Positions 50,258 to 59,388 of a DNA stretch of 64,000 bases are shown here, one piece after another. The DNA lies in contig JAFAFL010000095.1 in the NCBI GenBank assembly GCA_023423535.1, positions 62,001 through 126,000 on the forward strand, in the 5' to 3' direction. Each line of letters opens with the position of its first letter. Positions within the stretch are counted from its first letter, which is position 1. Made by a program: the position numbers and the translations under genes. A model generated the notes under the pieces. It searched no databases, was not told the origin of the DNA, and saw only the letters and a list, made by a program, of their open reading frames with translations. The stretch is from Pseudomonadota bacterium. Its GTDB lineage: Bacteria > Myxococcota > Myxococcia > Myxococcales > Myxococcaceae.

Positions 50258-52617
50258 TCGGGAGCCCTCACAGCGCGCGGCTGCGGCCCTTCCGTCCCTC
50301 CGCCTTCGGCCGCTACACGCTGCTGACGCCGCTGTCGGTGGGCGGGATGGGAGAGATCTTTCTCGCGCGGCTCGAGGGACCGCAGGGCTTCCAGAAGCTC
50401 TGCGTGATCAAGAAGATCCTCCCCGCGCTGGCGCGCGATCCGGAGTTCGTGGAGCGCTTCGTCAACGAGGCGCGCACGCTGGTGACGCTGTCGCACGGCG
50501 CCATCGCGCAGGTCCTCGACATGGGGCTGCACGAGGGCGACCCCTACATCGCGCTCGAGTACGTGGACGGGAAGGACCTCCGCAAGGTCGCGGCCCGCGC
50601 GCGCGAACGGGGCGAGGCGCTGCCCCTGTCGTTCTCGCTCTACGTGATGGGCCGGCTGCTCGACGCGCTGGCCTACGCGCACCGGAAGCGGGACGAGGAC
50701 GAACGCGAGCTGGGCCTCGTGCACCGCGACGTCTCGCCGCAGAACGTCCTCATCTCCTACGAGGGCGAGATCAAGATCATCGACTTCGGCCTCGCCAAGA
50801 GCTCGCTGAACTCGGCGCGGACGAACCCGAGCATGATCCTCGGGAAGTTCCTCTACATGTCGCCGGAGCAGGCGCGGCACCAGAAGGTCGATCGCCGCGC
50901 GGACCTCTACGCCGCGGGGCTCTGCCTCTACGAGCTGGTGGCGGGGCGGCATCCGTTCGAGGACGTGCCGTCGCACGCGCTGATCACGTCGGTGGCGAAC
51001 CCCTCCGTCGTCCCGCTGCGCGAGGCCCATCCCGAGTGCCCGCCGGCCCTGCACGACATCGTGATGCGCGCGCTGGAGGTGGAGCCGCAGAAGCGCTTCC
51101 AGACCGCGGAGGAGTTCCGCGCGAAGGTCGGCTCGGCGCTGCTGGAGATCGATGGGGGCGCCGGGCCGGAGAGCGCGAGCCGCTACATGCGCGAGATGTT
51201 CGCCGCCGAGTTCGGGCAGGAGCGCAAGCTGCTGGTGACGCTCCGCAGCGCGCAGCCGTCGCTGCCGACGGTGGTGGTGAGCGAGGACGTCGCCGAGCCG
51301 GGCGTGCCGAGTCCCGAGCAGCGCCCGCGCGAGAGCGATCGCGAGACGGCGGTGGTGGCGCTGCAGCAGGTGGTGCCGGAGCCCGAGGCCCAGCGCGCGC
51401 TGCAGGCGCCGGCCGCGAAGCCGCTGATGAAGAGCGCGAGCACGCTGGACGCAGGACCGATCCTCCCCGCGCCGCTCTCGTTCGCGCCCACGCGCCGCGC
51501 CGCGCCGGCTCCCTCGCGCGAGCCCGAGCAGGAGGGCGACCGGACGACGCTGCCCGGGGTGGCGCTGGGCACGCCGCTGCCGGAGCTCGACCTCACGCCG
51601 AGGCCCGGAGCGAATGACGAGCTCACCCGGCCCTCCGCGGTCGCGCCCGAGCTCCCGGTGGAGAGGATGGAGCCGCCGCTCGCGCTGTCGGCGGCGCTCG
51701 GCGATGCGGGGCCCTCACCCACGTCCGAGCTGCCGGTGTTCGATCCCTCGGCGCTGCAGTTCGACCCGGACGAGGAGCTCGCCGCCGCGCGCCAGAACGG
51801 GACGATGCCGCGCGTGGTGATCGCCGAGCTGCCGCTGGTGGACGACACCCAGCCGCGCGTGGTGGTGGGGACCCTGCTCGAGGACGACGCCGAGGAGTCG
51901 CTGGTCACCGCGGAGCTGAGCACCGAGCTGAGCGCGGAGCTGTCGGAGTCTCCCCCCGCTTCGAACCCGTTGGCAGCAGCGCCGGTGCTCGACGAGCGCA
52001 CCGTGCCTGCGCGGCCGAGTCGCTGGAGAGGCCCGCTGATCCTCGGCGCGGTGATCGTGCTCGGCGCCATCGCCTTCGCCGTGTTGACCGTGACGCCGCG
52101 AGGCCGACCGGTGGAAGCGCAGGAGAAGCGCCCGGAGACGGTCACCCGAGCGGAGGAGCCGAAGCCCGCCGCGGTGGTCGAGGCGCCGCCCGGTCCGACC
52201 GCTCCTCCTCCGAACGTCCGCGCGCCTTTCACCACGTTGCCGTCGCCGCCGGAGAAGCCGGCCACGCCTGAGGTCGTCCCCTCCGGGGGCGACGTGCTGG
52301 AGCTGCTGGAGGTCGAGCCCGCGCAGATCCGCACCGAGTCGAGCACCCAAACGCAGCGCGCGGTGCAGAAGAAGCCGCCGGCGGTGACCTCGCGCGACGT
52401 GCAGCGCGAGTGGTCCCAGCTTCAGGCGGTGATGACGCGGGTGGAGAAGCGGTGGGGTTGCGACAGCGCGAAGCTGGAGACGATCTGCACGCGGCGCGAC
52501 TGGCTGCGGGCCGACCTGCGGAAGCTGAAGGGCGCGTCGCAGGAGGATCTGGTGGCGATGCGCACCGCGATGCGCGAGCTGCGGATGAAGGCGGCGCGCG
52601 TGGAGAAGGGCCGGTAG
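50254..52617 (+). CDS. Membrane Ser/Thr protein kinase
   Basis: A 787-residue kinase. The catalytic domain (about 18-300) has SVGGMGEIFLARL, K53, HRDVSPQNVL at H157-D159 (the HRDxSPxN form common in myxobacteria) and DFGLAK. A long disordered Pro/Glu-rich region follows to about 585, one membrane helix at 590-612, then a Pro-rich stretch and a short helical end with two Cys (C-D-S and C-T-R). It is co-translated with the FHA protein (ATGA overlap), whose FHA domain may bind its phosphorylated form. btuD begins six bases after its stop. Confidence 0.92.
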   Translation: MIGSPHSARLRPFRPSAFGRYTLLTPLSVGGMGEIFLARLEGPQGFQKLCVIKKILPALARDPEFVERFVNEARTLVTLSHGAIAQVLDMGLHEGDPYIALEYVDGKDLRKVAARARERGEALPLSFSLYVMGRLLDALAYAHRKRDEDERELGLVHRDVSPQNVLISYEGEIKIIDFGLAKSSLNSARTNPSMILGKFLYMSPEQARHQKVDRRADLYAAGLCLYELVAGRHPFEDVPSHALITSVANPSVVPLREAHPECPPALHDIVMRALEVEPQKRFQTAEEFRAKVGSALLEIDGGAGPESASRYMREMFAAEFGQERKLLVTLRSAQPSLPTVVVSEDVAEPGVPSPEQRPRESDRETAVVALQQVVPEPEAQRALQAPAAKPLMKSASTLDAGPILPAPLSFAPTRRAAPAPSREPEQEGDRTTLPGVALGTPLPELDLTPRPGANDELTRPSAVAPELPVERMEPPLALSAALGDAGPSPTSELPVFDPSALQFDPDEELAAARQNGTMPRVVIAELPLVDDTQPRVVVGTLLEDDAEESLVTAELSTELSAELSESPPASNPLAAAPVLDERTVPARPSRWRGPLILGAVIVLGAIAFAVLTVTPRGRPVEAQEKRPETVTRAEEPKPAAVVEAPPGPTAPPPNVRAPFTTLPSPPEKPATPEVVPSGGDVLELLEVEPAQIRTESSTQTQRAVQKKPPAVTSRDVQREWSQLQAVMTRVEKRWGCDSAKLETICTRRDWLRADLRKLKGASQEDLVAMRTAMRELRMKAARVEKGR

Positions 52618-52622
52618 CAGAC

Positions 52623-53432
52623 GTGGAGCCGGTGCTGAGGGCAGAGGCGATCACCGCGTCGTACGCGGCCCGTCAGGTGGTGCGGGGCGTGAGCCTCGAG
52701 GTTCGACCCGGCGAGCTGTGGGCGGTGCTCGGTCCGAACGGCGCGGGCAAGAGCACCTTCCTGCGCGTGGCGCTCGGGCTCCATCCACGAGAGGGCGGAG
52801 AGCTCACGCTCTTCGGTACGCCCGTGGAGCGGTGGTCGCGCAAGGCGCTCGCGCAGCGCGTGGCGTGGGTGCCGCAGCACTTCGAGCCGGTGTTCGGCTT
52901 CACCGGTCTCGAGCTCGTCGCCATGGGCCGCTCGCCGCACCTGGGCACCTTCGCGATGACGTCCGCCTCCGACCTGAGCGCCGCACGCGAGGCGATGGCG
53001 GCGCTGGACGTGGGACACCTCGCGGACCGGCCCGCCTCCGAGATGTCCGGCGGCGAGATGCGCCTGCTCGTGCTCGCGCGCGCGCTGGTGCAGGGGCCGG
53101 AGCTGCTCTTCCTCGACGAGCCCACCGCGTTCCTCGATCTGCGCCACCAGGTGGAGTCGCTGCGCCTCGTGCGCGAGCGCGTGCGGCAGGGACTCGCGGC
53201 GGTGGCGGTGCTGCACGACGTGAACCTCGCGGCCGCGTTCGCGGACCGGGTGCTGCTGCTTCGCAATGGTGAGGTCCTCGCGCAGGGCACGCCCGAGGAC
53301 ACGCTCAGCGCGGAGACGCTCGGCGCGCTCTACGGCATCCCCATGCTCGTCGCCCGCGCGGAGGGAGGGCAGGCCCTCTTCGCGCCGGCGACCGGTGCCG
53401 GTGCGGGGGCCGTTTCCGGAGCGAAGCGATGA
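52623..53432 (+). CDS. btuD: B12 ABC transporter ATPase
   Basis: A 269-residue ABC ATPase with Walker A GPNGAGKST, Q-loop WVPQHFE, signature MSGGEMR, Walker B LLFLDEPT and switch His LHDVNLA. It matches the FecE/BtuD group that pairs with FecCD-type permeases. The Gly/Ala-rich tail after about 255 is an extension. It starts with GTG six bases after the kinase stop and overlaps the TonB gene by four bases (ATGA). It completes the BtuFCD set whose other parts are upstream. Confidence 0.9.
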   Translation: MEPVLRAEAITASYAARQVVRGVSLEVRPGELWAVLGPNGAGKSTFLRVALGLHPREGGELTLFGTPVERWSRKALAQRVAWVPQHFEPVFGFTGLELVAMGRSPHLGTFAMTSASDLSAAREAMAALDVGHLADRPASEMSGGEMRLLVLARALVQGPELLFLDEPTAFLDLRHQVESLRLVRERVRQGLAAVAVLHDVNLAAAFADRVLLLRNGEVLAQGTPEDTLSAETLGALYGIPMLVARAEGGQALFAPATGAGAGAVSGAKR

Positions 53433-54202
53433 CGGGCCGCCGCAGATGGCTCGTCGCCGCGGTCGCGTCCGGGGCGCTGCATGCTGGTGTCTTCGGCGCG
53501 GCGTGGATGAGCGCGCGCGTCGAGCCCGCGCTGCCGCCCACGACCGCCGCGCCCGCTCCGTCGCCCGTGCGCGCGCCGGTGCAGGTCTCGCTGCTGGGTG
53601 GGAGCAGACAGCCTCCCCGTGCGGCGGGGGCCGCTGCGTCGAGTGAGCCAGCTTCCGCGCCCGCGCGCCCGGCTCCGAAGTCGATGCGTCCAGCGCACCC
53701 GAAGAGAGAGTTCGCCGCGGCAGACGCGAACGTGCAGAGGGACTCGAGCGCTCTTCGCGGACCGGCGCCTGAGCTTGAGCCCGAGCCCGAGGAGGACGGT
53801 GAAGGCGAGGCCGGCGAAGCGTCTGGGGCTGAAGGCGGCACCGCCGTTGGCGAGGGCACAGGCGCGAGCGCAGGCACCGGCACCGGCACCGGCTCTCGAG
53901 AGGGCGCCACATCCGCCCCTCCGGCGCCCGACCTCACGCGTTTGACCGAGGCCCTCCGGCGTTCGGCGCAGCGCTGCTATCCCTCGGCGGCGGCTCGCTA
54001 CCGGCTCACCGGCTCGGCGTCGATCTCCTTCTGCGTGGACGCGAGCGGCGGCTACTCGGCGGTGCAGCTCGTGCGCTCCAGCGGGCACTCATTGCTCGAT
54101 CGCGCGGCGGTGGGCTGCGTGGTGCAGGGCGCGGTGCCGCTGCAGGCGCCTCCCTCCTGCTTCACCCTCCCGGTGGAGTTCGCCCCCGCTCCGCGCAGCT
54201 GA
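53429..54202 (+). CDS. TonB-family energy transducer
   Basis: A 257-residue protein with a short N-terminal membrane helix (about 7-26), a long Pro/Ala, then Glu and Gly/Thr-rich stretch (30-165) that could span the periplasm, and a C-terminal TonB domain: ASISFCVDASGGYSAVQLVRSSGHSLLDRAAVGCV. Two to four Cys in the domain may form a disulfide. It is coupled to btuD and is the natural partner of BtuB. No exbB/exbD is in the window. Repeats of GTG/TGTG in the linker are low-complexity. Confidence 0.82.
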   Translation: MTGRRRWLVAAVASGALHAGVFGAAWMSARVEPALPPTTAAPAPSPVRAPVQVSLLGGSRQPPRAAGAAASSEPASAPARPAPKSMRPAHPKREFAAADANVQRDSSALRGPAPELEPEPEEDGEGEAGEASGAEGGTAVGEGTGASAGTGTGTGSREGATSAPPAPDLTRLTEALRRSAQRCYPSAAARYRLTGSASISFCVDASGGYSAVQLVRSSGHSLLDRAAVGCVVQGAVPLQAPPSCFTLPVEFAPAPRS

Positions 54203-54311
54203 CTCCGCGCCGTCGACGCGGTCTCCGAAAAGTGCACGTCCCCACCCGCTGCGTCGTCCGGCTCAGAGGGGGCAAGGAGCGCCGGTGCAGTCGGATGAGG
54301 ACGTGCGGGTC

Positions 54312-54581
54312 CTAGATCTCAGTGGTCGTGGGGTCTCGTTTCGACTCGGTGTCCTTCGGCTTCTCGTTCTCCCCACCCTTCTCGTCCGGGCCTTCACGCG
54401 GACATCCACGACCCTCGTCCCCCGAGCCGCCGGTGGCATCGAAGCGGCGCTCCAGCTCGGCCGGCTTCTCGTCCGAAGGCTGCGGCGCCTGGGCGGACGC
54501 GCTGCCCATCCCTGCGGCCGCGAGCCCCGCGAAGATCGCCAACGCACCGATTCCGAGCGTTCGCTTCATGTTTCCGAACAT
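54312..54581 (-). CDS. Small exported acidic protein
   Basis: An 89-residue protein with a signal peptide (GALAIFAGLAAAG, cleavage near SASAQA) and a hydrophilic, Glu/Lys/Asp-rich remainder with a single Cys. ATG 54581 has GAGGA upstream; ATG 54569 also fits. I recognise no family. It lies between the TonB gene and the divergent ClC gene. Confidence 0.5.
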   Translation of the reverse strand: MFGNMKRTLGIGALAIFAGLAAAGMGSASAQAPQPSDEKPAELERRFDATGGSGDEGRGCPREGPDEKGGENEKPKDTESKRDPTTTEI

Positions 54582-54778
54582 GGCCACCGTCCTCGCTGCC
54601 CGGCAGGCGCGGCGTTCCGCCACGAACCGGCCGCCAGAGGAGCGGGCGGGCGGCCTGCGTGGGCCAGGCGAGGACCGGAACCCCGCGGCGGGCCGTCCGG
54701 CGTCCTTTTTCGTCCGCCTGTCCCTGCTCGCGCGCCTTCGCAGAGGCCGTCCGCCTCCTCAGGGCGTAGGGTGTCCGA

Positions 54779-56821
54779 ATGGAGTGGCGCAGCGCAGGCG
54801 ATCGTCTCATCGCCGCCCTCAACCGCATCCGCTTGCCGAGCCCTTCGGTGCTCCCGGTGGCCGGCGCGGTGGTGGGGCTCTACGCAGGTCTGGCGGCGGG
54901 GCTGTTCGCGAACCTCATCGCGCTGGTGGGCGGAGTGGCCTTCGCGCCGGCGCGTCTGCTCAACACCTTCGTCCCCGGCAGCGGCGGCTTCCAGACGGTG
55001 TGGGAGGCCTTCGCCGCGGCGCAGTGGCACTCGGAGCTCGCGGTGGTGGGCGTGCCCATGTCGCTCGCGGCCCTGCTCCTCGCGCGCTTCATCGAGCCCG
55101 GCGGTGCGCGCGACGTGGCGAGGCGCAGGCTGCGCGTGCTCGCGTTGCTGGTGCTCGGTGCGCTCGGCCTCTACTACCCGATGGTGGCGCTCACCGCGCT
55201 GAACACGGTCTTCGGCCAGTCGCACGATCTCGTCGAGGCGGTGAAGCGGCTCCCCTGGTGGCTCGCGCTCTTCGCGCCGGCGCTCGGCGGCATCGCGGTG
55301 GGCTACATCCTGCGCAACCATCCGGAGACGCACGGCCACGGCGTGCCGGAGGTGGTGGCAGCGGTGCGCCGCGCGCGCGACGGACTGCCGGCCGAGGGCG
55401 GCGTGCTCAAGCTCTTCGCCTCGGCGGTGACGATCGGCTCCGGCGGCTCGGCGGGACGCGAGGGCCCCATCGTCTATGGCGGCGCCGCGTTCGCCTCCGC
55501 GGTGGGCCGCACGCTCGGCTTCAGCCGGAAGGAGCTCTCCATTCTTCTCGCCGCGGGCGCGGGCGCGGGCATCAGCGCCTCGTTCAACGCACCGGTGGCG
55601 GGCGCCGTGTTCGCGATGGAGATCATCCTCCGCGAGTTCGAGATGAAGGTCTTCTCGCCGATCATCCTCGCCTGCGTCACCGCGACGATCGTCGGCCGAG
55701 GCGTGCTCGGCGGCGGACCGCTGCTGCGGCGCATCGACTACGAGATGGTCTCCGGCTGGGAGATCCTCCTCTACGTCACGCTCGGGCTGCTGGTGGGCCT
55801 CATCGCCTACGCGTTCATCCGGATGCTCCACCACTCGGAGAACTTCTTCGCCGGGCGCTTCGCCAACCGCGTGTCGAAGTGGCTGGGCGGGCTCACGCTT
55901 CCGGCGCGCGCGGGGCTCGGCGGTCTCATCGTGGGCGGCATGGTGCTCCTCAACCCTGTGGTCTGGGGCAGCGGGCACGACTACGTGAACCTCGCCGCGG
56001 TCCGGCAGCTCCCGTTCTGGTTTCTCGTCGGCGCGTGCGCGCTGAAGCTCATCGCCACCGCGGTGACCATCGGCAGCGGTGGCTCGGGCGGCACCTTCTT
56101 TCCCTCCGCGGTGATCGGCGCGATGGCGGGCGGCGCGTTCGGCGAGATCGCCCACGGCCTCTTCCCCGCGGCCACCGCGCCCAGCGGCGCCTACGCGATG
56201 GTGGGGATGGGCGGCGCGGTGGCGGCGCTCACCCGCGGTCCGCTCACCGGCATGATCATGCTCTACGAGCTGTCGGGGAACTACGCGATCATCCTCCCGC
56301 TGATGGTGACCTGCACCATCGCCTCCGCGCTCTGCCACACGCTCGCCGAGCGCACCGCGCCGAAGACCCTCTCCGACGACGAGCTGCTCGCGCAGACGAA
56401 CGTGGGCCGCCTGATGATCGCGGTCAGCGGCGCACCGGGAGGCCTCGGACTTCGCCCGCTGGTGGATCGCCTCCTCGAGGCGGAGGACGGGGTGGTGCCG
56501 GTGACCGACGCGCAGGGACGCCCGGTGGGCATCGTGCAGGTCGAACACCTGCGCGACGTGTGGCGCGATCCGCTGCTGCACGAGACGCTGGTGGCGGCCG
56601 ACGTGGCGCGCAAGGTACCGGTGGCCACGCCCGACACCGACCTGCGCACCGCGGTGGGCTGGATGGACGAGGAGGACGTGGACGCGCTTCCGGTGGTGAC
56701 GCCCGGCCAGCCGGGTGAGCTCCATCTGCTCACCCGCGCCGCGATCCGCCGGCTCCTGGTCGGCGCACACCAGCGCGCCCACGAGCGGGGACAACACCCG
56801 GTCGCGCCCGCCGAGCTGTAG
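54779..56821 (+). CDS. ClC chloride channel/transporter with CBS domains
   Basis: A 680-residue ClC protein. Selectivity motifs are present: GSGGSAGREGP (external gating Glu in GREGP) and GSGGSGGTFFPS, with about 18 membrane segments to residue 530. Two CBS domains follow (about 545-675: VDRLLEAEDGVVPVTDAQGRPVGIV and VDALPVV), which in this family respond to adenine nucleotides. It moves chloride, probably with proton exchange. The methyltransferase gene starts three bases after its stop. Confidence 0.9.
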   Translation: MEWRSAGDRLIAALNRIRLPSPSVLPVAGAVVGLYAGLAAGLFANLIALVGGVAFAPARLLNTFVPGSGGFQTVWEAFAAAQWHSELAVVGVPMSLAALLLARFIEPGGARDVARRRLRVLALLVLGALGLYYPMVALTALNTVFGQSHDLVEAVKRLPWWLALFAPALGGIAVGYILRNHPETHGHGVPEVVAAVRRARDGLPAEGGVLKLFASAVTIGSGGSAGREGPIVYGGAAFASAVGRTLGFSRKELSILLAAGAGAGISASFNAPVAGAVFAMEIILREFEMKVFSPIILACVTATIVGRGVLGGGPLLRRIDYEMVSGWEILLYVTLGLLVGLIAYAFIRMLHHSENFFAGRFANRVSKWLGGLTLPARAGLGGLIVGGMVLLNPVVWGSGHDYVNLAAVRQLPFWFLVGACALKLIATAVTIGSGGSGGTFFPSAVIGAMAGGAFGEIAHGLFPAATAPSGAYAMVGMGGAVAALTRGPLTGMIMLYELSGNYAIILPLMVTCTIASALCHTLAERTAPKTLSDDELLAQTNVGRLMIAVSGAPGGLGLRPLVDRLLEAEDGVVPVTDAQGRPVGIVQVEHLRDVWRDPLLHETLVAADVARKVPVATPDTDLRTAVGWMDEEDVDALPVVTPGQPGELHLLTRAAIRRLLVGAHQRAHERGQHPVAPAEL

Positions 56822-56824
56822 GCC

Positions 56825-57517
56825 TTGAGCGAGCCGCGCGTCAGCCTCTTCGAGCTCGCGCTCGTCCGGATCACCAACGTGCCGGTGGTCCTCGTCGGGC
56901 GCGTGTTGGACGTGCTGGTGCTCTCGCTCCGTCCGCGGCTGCTGCGTGCGTGGTTCGCGCTGTGGCTGCTCGAGCTCACCCACTCGCCCTATCGCTGGCC
57001 GCGCCGAAGCTTCGAGACCGCGCTGCGCATGGCGTCGAAGGGAAGGGGCCAGCGCGAGCTGCTCTACGGCGAGCTGCCGGTGTTCAGCGCGCTGTGGCTG
57101 CTGCGCCGGAACGGTCTCGCGAGGGGCGGAGAGCTGCTGGACATCGGCGCGGGGAGGGGACGGCCGCTGCTGGCAGCCCGTGTGCTCGGCGCGCGTGCGC
57201 GAGGCCTCGAGTTGATGGCGACGCACGTCCGGCTCGCGGCGCCGCTGCTCGCGCGCGCGGGCGTCGAGTTGCAACAGGCGGACGCGCTGGAGGCTGACCT
57301 CGGCGAGCCCACGCACGTGCTGCTCAACTGGTGCGCGTTCGGTGAGGGGACGCGGGCGAAGCTCAGCGAACGTCTTGCCGCGATGAAGCCGGGGACGGTG
57401 CTGCTGGCGGTGACGGTGCCGCTCGACGAGACGCGCTTCCCGCTCGTGCAGCGGCACCGCGTGCTCTTCACCTGGGGCACCGAGCGCGTGTACGTGCACC
57501 GCGTGCCGGAGCGGTGA
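56825..57517 (+). CDS. Class I SAM-dependent methyltransferase
   Basis: A 230-residue protein. An N-terminal hydrophobic helix (about 10-50) is followed by a Rossmann-type methyltransferase with ELLDIGAGRGRPLLAAR (SAM loop) and VLLNWCAFGEG (motif IV-like). The start is a TTG at 56825, three bases after the ClC stop, and the two are probably co-transcribed. Substrate unknown; the hydrophobic start suggests membrane association. Confidence 0.75.
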   Translation: MSEPRVSLFELALVRITNVPVVLVGRVLDVLVLSLRPRLLRAWFALWLLELTHSPYRWPRRSFETALRMASKGRGQRELLYGELPVFSALWLLRRNGLARGGELLDIGAGRGRPLLAARVLGARARGLELMATHVRLAAPLLARAGVELQQADALEADLGEPTHVLLNWCAFGEGTRAKLSERLAAMKPGTVLLAVTVPLDETRFPLVQRHRVLFTWGTERVYVHRVPER

Positions 57518-57532
57518 CGTCTCCGGGCTCGC

Positions 57533-58690
57533 TCAGGCCCCGAGCTCGAAGCGCATCAGCTTCGTCAGCGCCTTCGCCTGCACCGAGGCGGGCGTGAGCC
57601 GGACCATTGCGTCGCGGAGAAACACGGCGGCCGGATTCTTCAGCTGGCCCACCCGTCCGAAGGACCACGAGCGCTCCACGATCCCGTTCGCCCGCTCCAC
57701 CCGCGCGCGCTCGTAGGCGGCCAGCGCTTCGGACGCGGCGCTGTGGGTCTGCAGGCACCGCGCGAGCACGGCCGCGCCCTCGATCGCCTGGCACCCGCCC
57801 TGGCCCATGTTCGGCGTCATCGGGTGCGCCGCGTCGCCGAGCAGGGTCACCCGGCCGCGGCTCCACGTCTTCACCGGCGGCCGGTCGAGGATGTCCGTGC
57901 GCAGGATCCGCTCCGGTGCGGTGCGCCGCAGCAGCTCGCCGACCGGCGCGTGCCACTTTCCGAAGAGCGCGCCGAGCCTCGCGTGCGGTCCCTCTTCCGG
58001 ATCGCGCTCACCCGCGGGCGCGTTGGCGGTGCAGAACCAGTACACCTCGTCGTGACCGATGGGGACGATCCCGAAGCGCGCACCGGCGCCCCAGCTCTCG
58101 GTGACGTGGCCCTCCGCGACGAGACCTTCGTTGCGACACACCCCGCGCCAGCTCGTGTAGCCGCTGTAGCGAAGCGGCGACTCACCCAGCAGCTGCGCGC
58201 GCACCACCGACCGCAGGCCGTCCGCGCCGACGAGGAGATCGCCCTCGAGCTCGCTCCCGTCGGAGAGCCGCGCAGCGATCTTCTCGCCGCGCTCTTCGTA
58301 GCTCTGGACGCCCGCGCCGAGCCTCACGTTCTCCGCGCCCGCCGCCTCGAGCAGCACGCCGTGCAGCCGAGCGCGGTGGATGCAGATGGAGGGCACGCCC
58401 ACTTCCTCCTCCAGCGCGGCGAACGGCATCCCGCTGAGCGTGCGGCCTGCCGCATCGAGCACCGCCGAGGTGCGCACCCGCTCGCCCTCCGCCGCGACCT
58501 TCTCGTCGAGCCCGAGGCCGCGCAGCGCGAGCATGGCGTTCATCTGCACCGTGATCCCCGCGCCGAGCGGCCGCCACTCCGGCGCGCGCTCGAGCACCGT
58601 CACCTGCATCCCCGCCCGCCTCAGCGCGACCGCCAGCGTCAGCCCGCCGATGCCGCCGCCCGCGACGAGGACCCTCGTCTCACTCTTCAT
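57533..58690 (-). CDS. FAD-dependent aromatic-hydroxylase-type monooxygenase
   Basis: A 385-residue class A flavoprotein monooxygenase: GGGIGGLTLAVALRRAG binds FAD, VGADGLRSVVR is the DG motif, and LLGDAAHPMTPNMGQGG is the GD motif. The best matches in shape are urate or zeaxanthin/salicylate-type hydroxylases. Substrate unknown. It diverges from a TetR gene with a palindrome between them, so substrate-like molecules probably relieve repression by that TetR. Confidence 0.88.
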   Translation of the reverse strand: MKSETRVLVAGGGIGGLTLAVALRRAGMQVTVLERAPEWRPLGAGITVQMNAMLALRGLGLDEKVAAEGERVRTSAVLDAAGRTLSGMPFAALEEEVGVPSICIHRARLHGVLLEAAGAENVRLGAGVQSYEERGEKIAARLSDGSELEGDLLVGADGLRSVVRAQLLGESPLRYSGYTSWRGVCRNEGLVAEGHVTESWGAGARFGIVPIGHDEVYWFCTANAPAGERDPEEGPHARLGALFGKWHAPVGELLRRTAPERILRTDILDRPPVKTWSRGRVTLLGDAAHPMTPNMGQGGCQAIEGAAVLARCLQTHSAASEALAAYERARVERANGIVERSWSFGRVGQLKNPAAVFLRDAMVRLTPASVQAKALTKLMRFELGA

Positions 58691-58721
58691 GCGGCTACTA
58701 TGTCGGCGCCCCTCCCACGCC

Positions 58722-58735
58722 GAAACTCGCGTTTC
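58722..58735. promoter_or_regulatory. GAAAC-N4-GTTTC palindrome, probable TetR operator
   Basis: Perfect five-base arms with a four-base spacer (TCGC) lie between the divergent monooxygenase and TetR genes, three bases before ATG 58739. The site is well placed to block both promoters. It also supports ATG 58739 over the earlier ATG 58700, which would put the site inside the coding region. Confidence 0.5.
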
Positions 58736-58738
58736 CCG

Positions 58739-59365
58739 ATGCCCGCTCGCTCGCGCACCACGCCTCGTAAGCTCCCGAAACAAGAGCGTTCCCGGGCGGT
58801 GGTGGACGTGCTGCTGGAGGCGACCGCTCGCATTCTGCAGACGGAGGGCGCGCGCCGGGCGACCACCAACGAGATCGCGCGCGTGGCGGGCGTCAGCGTG
58901 GGCTCGCTCTACCAGTACTTCCCGAACAAGGAGGCGCTGGTGGCCGCGCTCATCGAGCGGAAGGTGGAGCTCGATCTCGCCGAGCTCTCCGAGTCGGTGA
59001 TGCAGCACGTGGAGCGCCCGCTGCCCCTCTTCGTCCGAGGCATCGTGGACGCGATGATCGCGCTGCACCGCCGGGACCGCGGCCTGTTGCGCGCGCTGCT
59101 GGAGCTGGTGCCGCAGGTCGGTCGCTACGACAGGGTCCGGCAGCTGGCGGCGCAGGGACGTGAGCTGCTGAAGGCGGTGATGGCGGCGCGTTCGGAAGAA
59201 CTTCGCGAGGGCCTCGATCTGGAGATGGCGGCCTTCATCACCGGCCGCGCGGTGGAGGAGCTCATCCACGCCGCGGTGCTCGAGAAGCCCGAGCTGCTCG
59301 AGTCGGAGCCTTTCGCCGATGAGCTCACGCTGCTGCTCCTGCGCTACCTGTCGCGGACGCCGTGA
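58739..59365 (+). CDS. TetR-family repressor
   Basis: A 208-residue regulator. Residues 10-60 form the TetR helix-turn-helix (LLEATARILQTEGARRATTNEIARVAGVSVGSLYQYFPNKEALVAAL, shown as landmarks TNEIARVAGVS and YQYFPNKEAL). The C-terminal helical domain binds an unknown effector. ATG 58700 is an alternative start 13 codons upstream. Divergence from the flavin monooxygenase makes that gene the likely target. Confidence 0.87.
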   Translation: MPARSRTTPRKLPKQERSRAVVDVLLEATARILQTEGARRATTNEIARVAGVSVGSLYQYFPNKEALVAALIERKVELDLAELSESVMQHVERPLPLFVRGIVDAMIALHRRDRGLLRALLELVPQVGRYDRVRQLAAQGRELLKAVMAARSEELREGLDLEMAAFITGRAVEELIHAAVLEKPELLESEPFADELTLLLLRYLSRTP

Positions 59366-59388
59366 GCGAGCGGCGGTAGAGTGCGCGC

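Noticed and set aside
53850..53900. GGCACC/GGCACCGGC tandem repeats in the TonB-family gene, looking like a microsatellite or CRISPR-like tract
   Set aside because: The repeat encodes the Gly/Thr linker of the protein, has no spacer structure and stays in frame.
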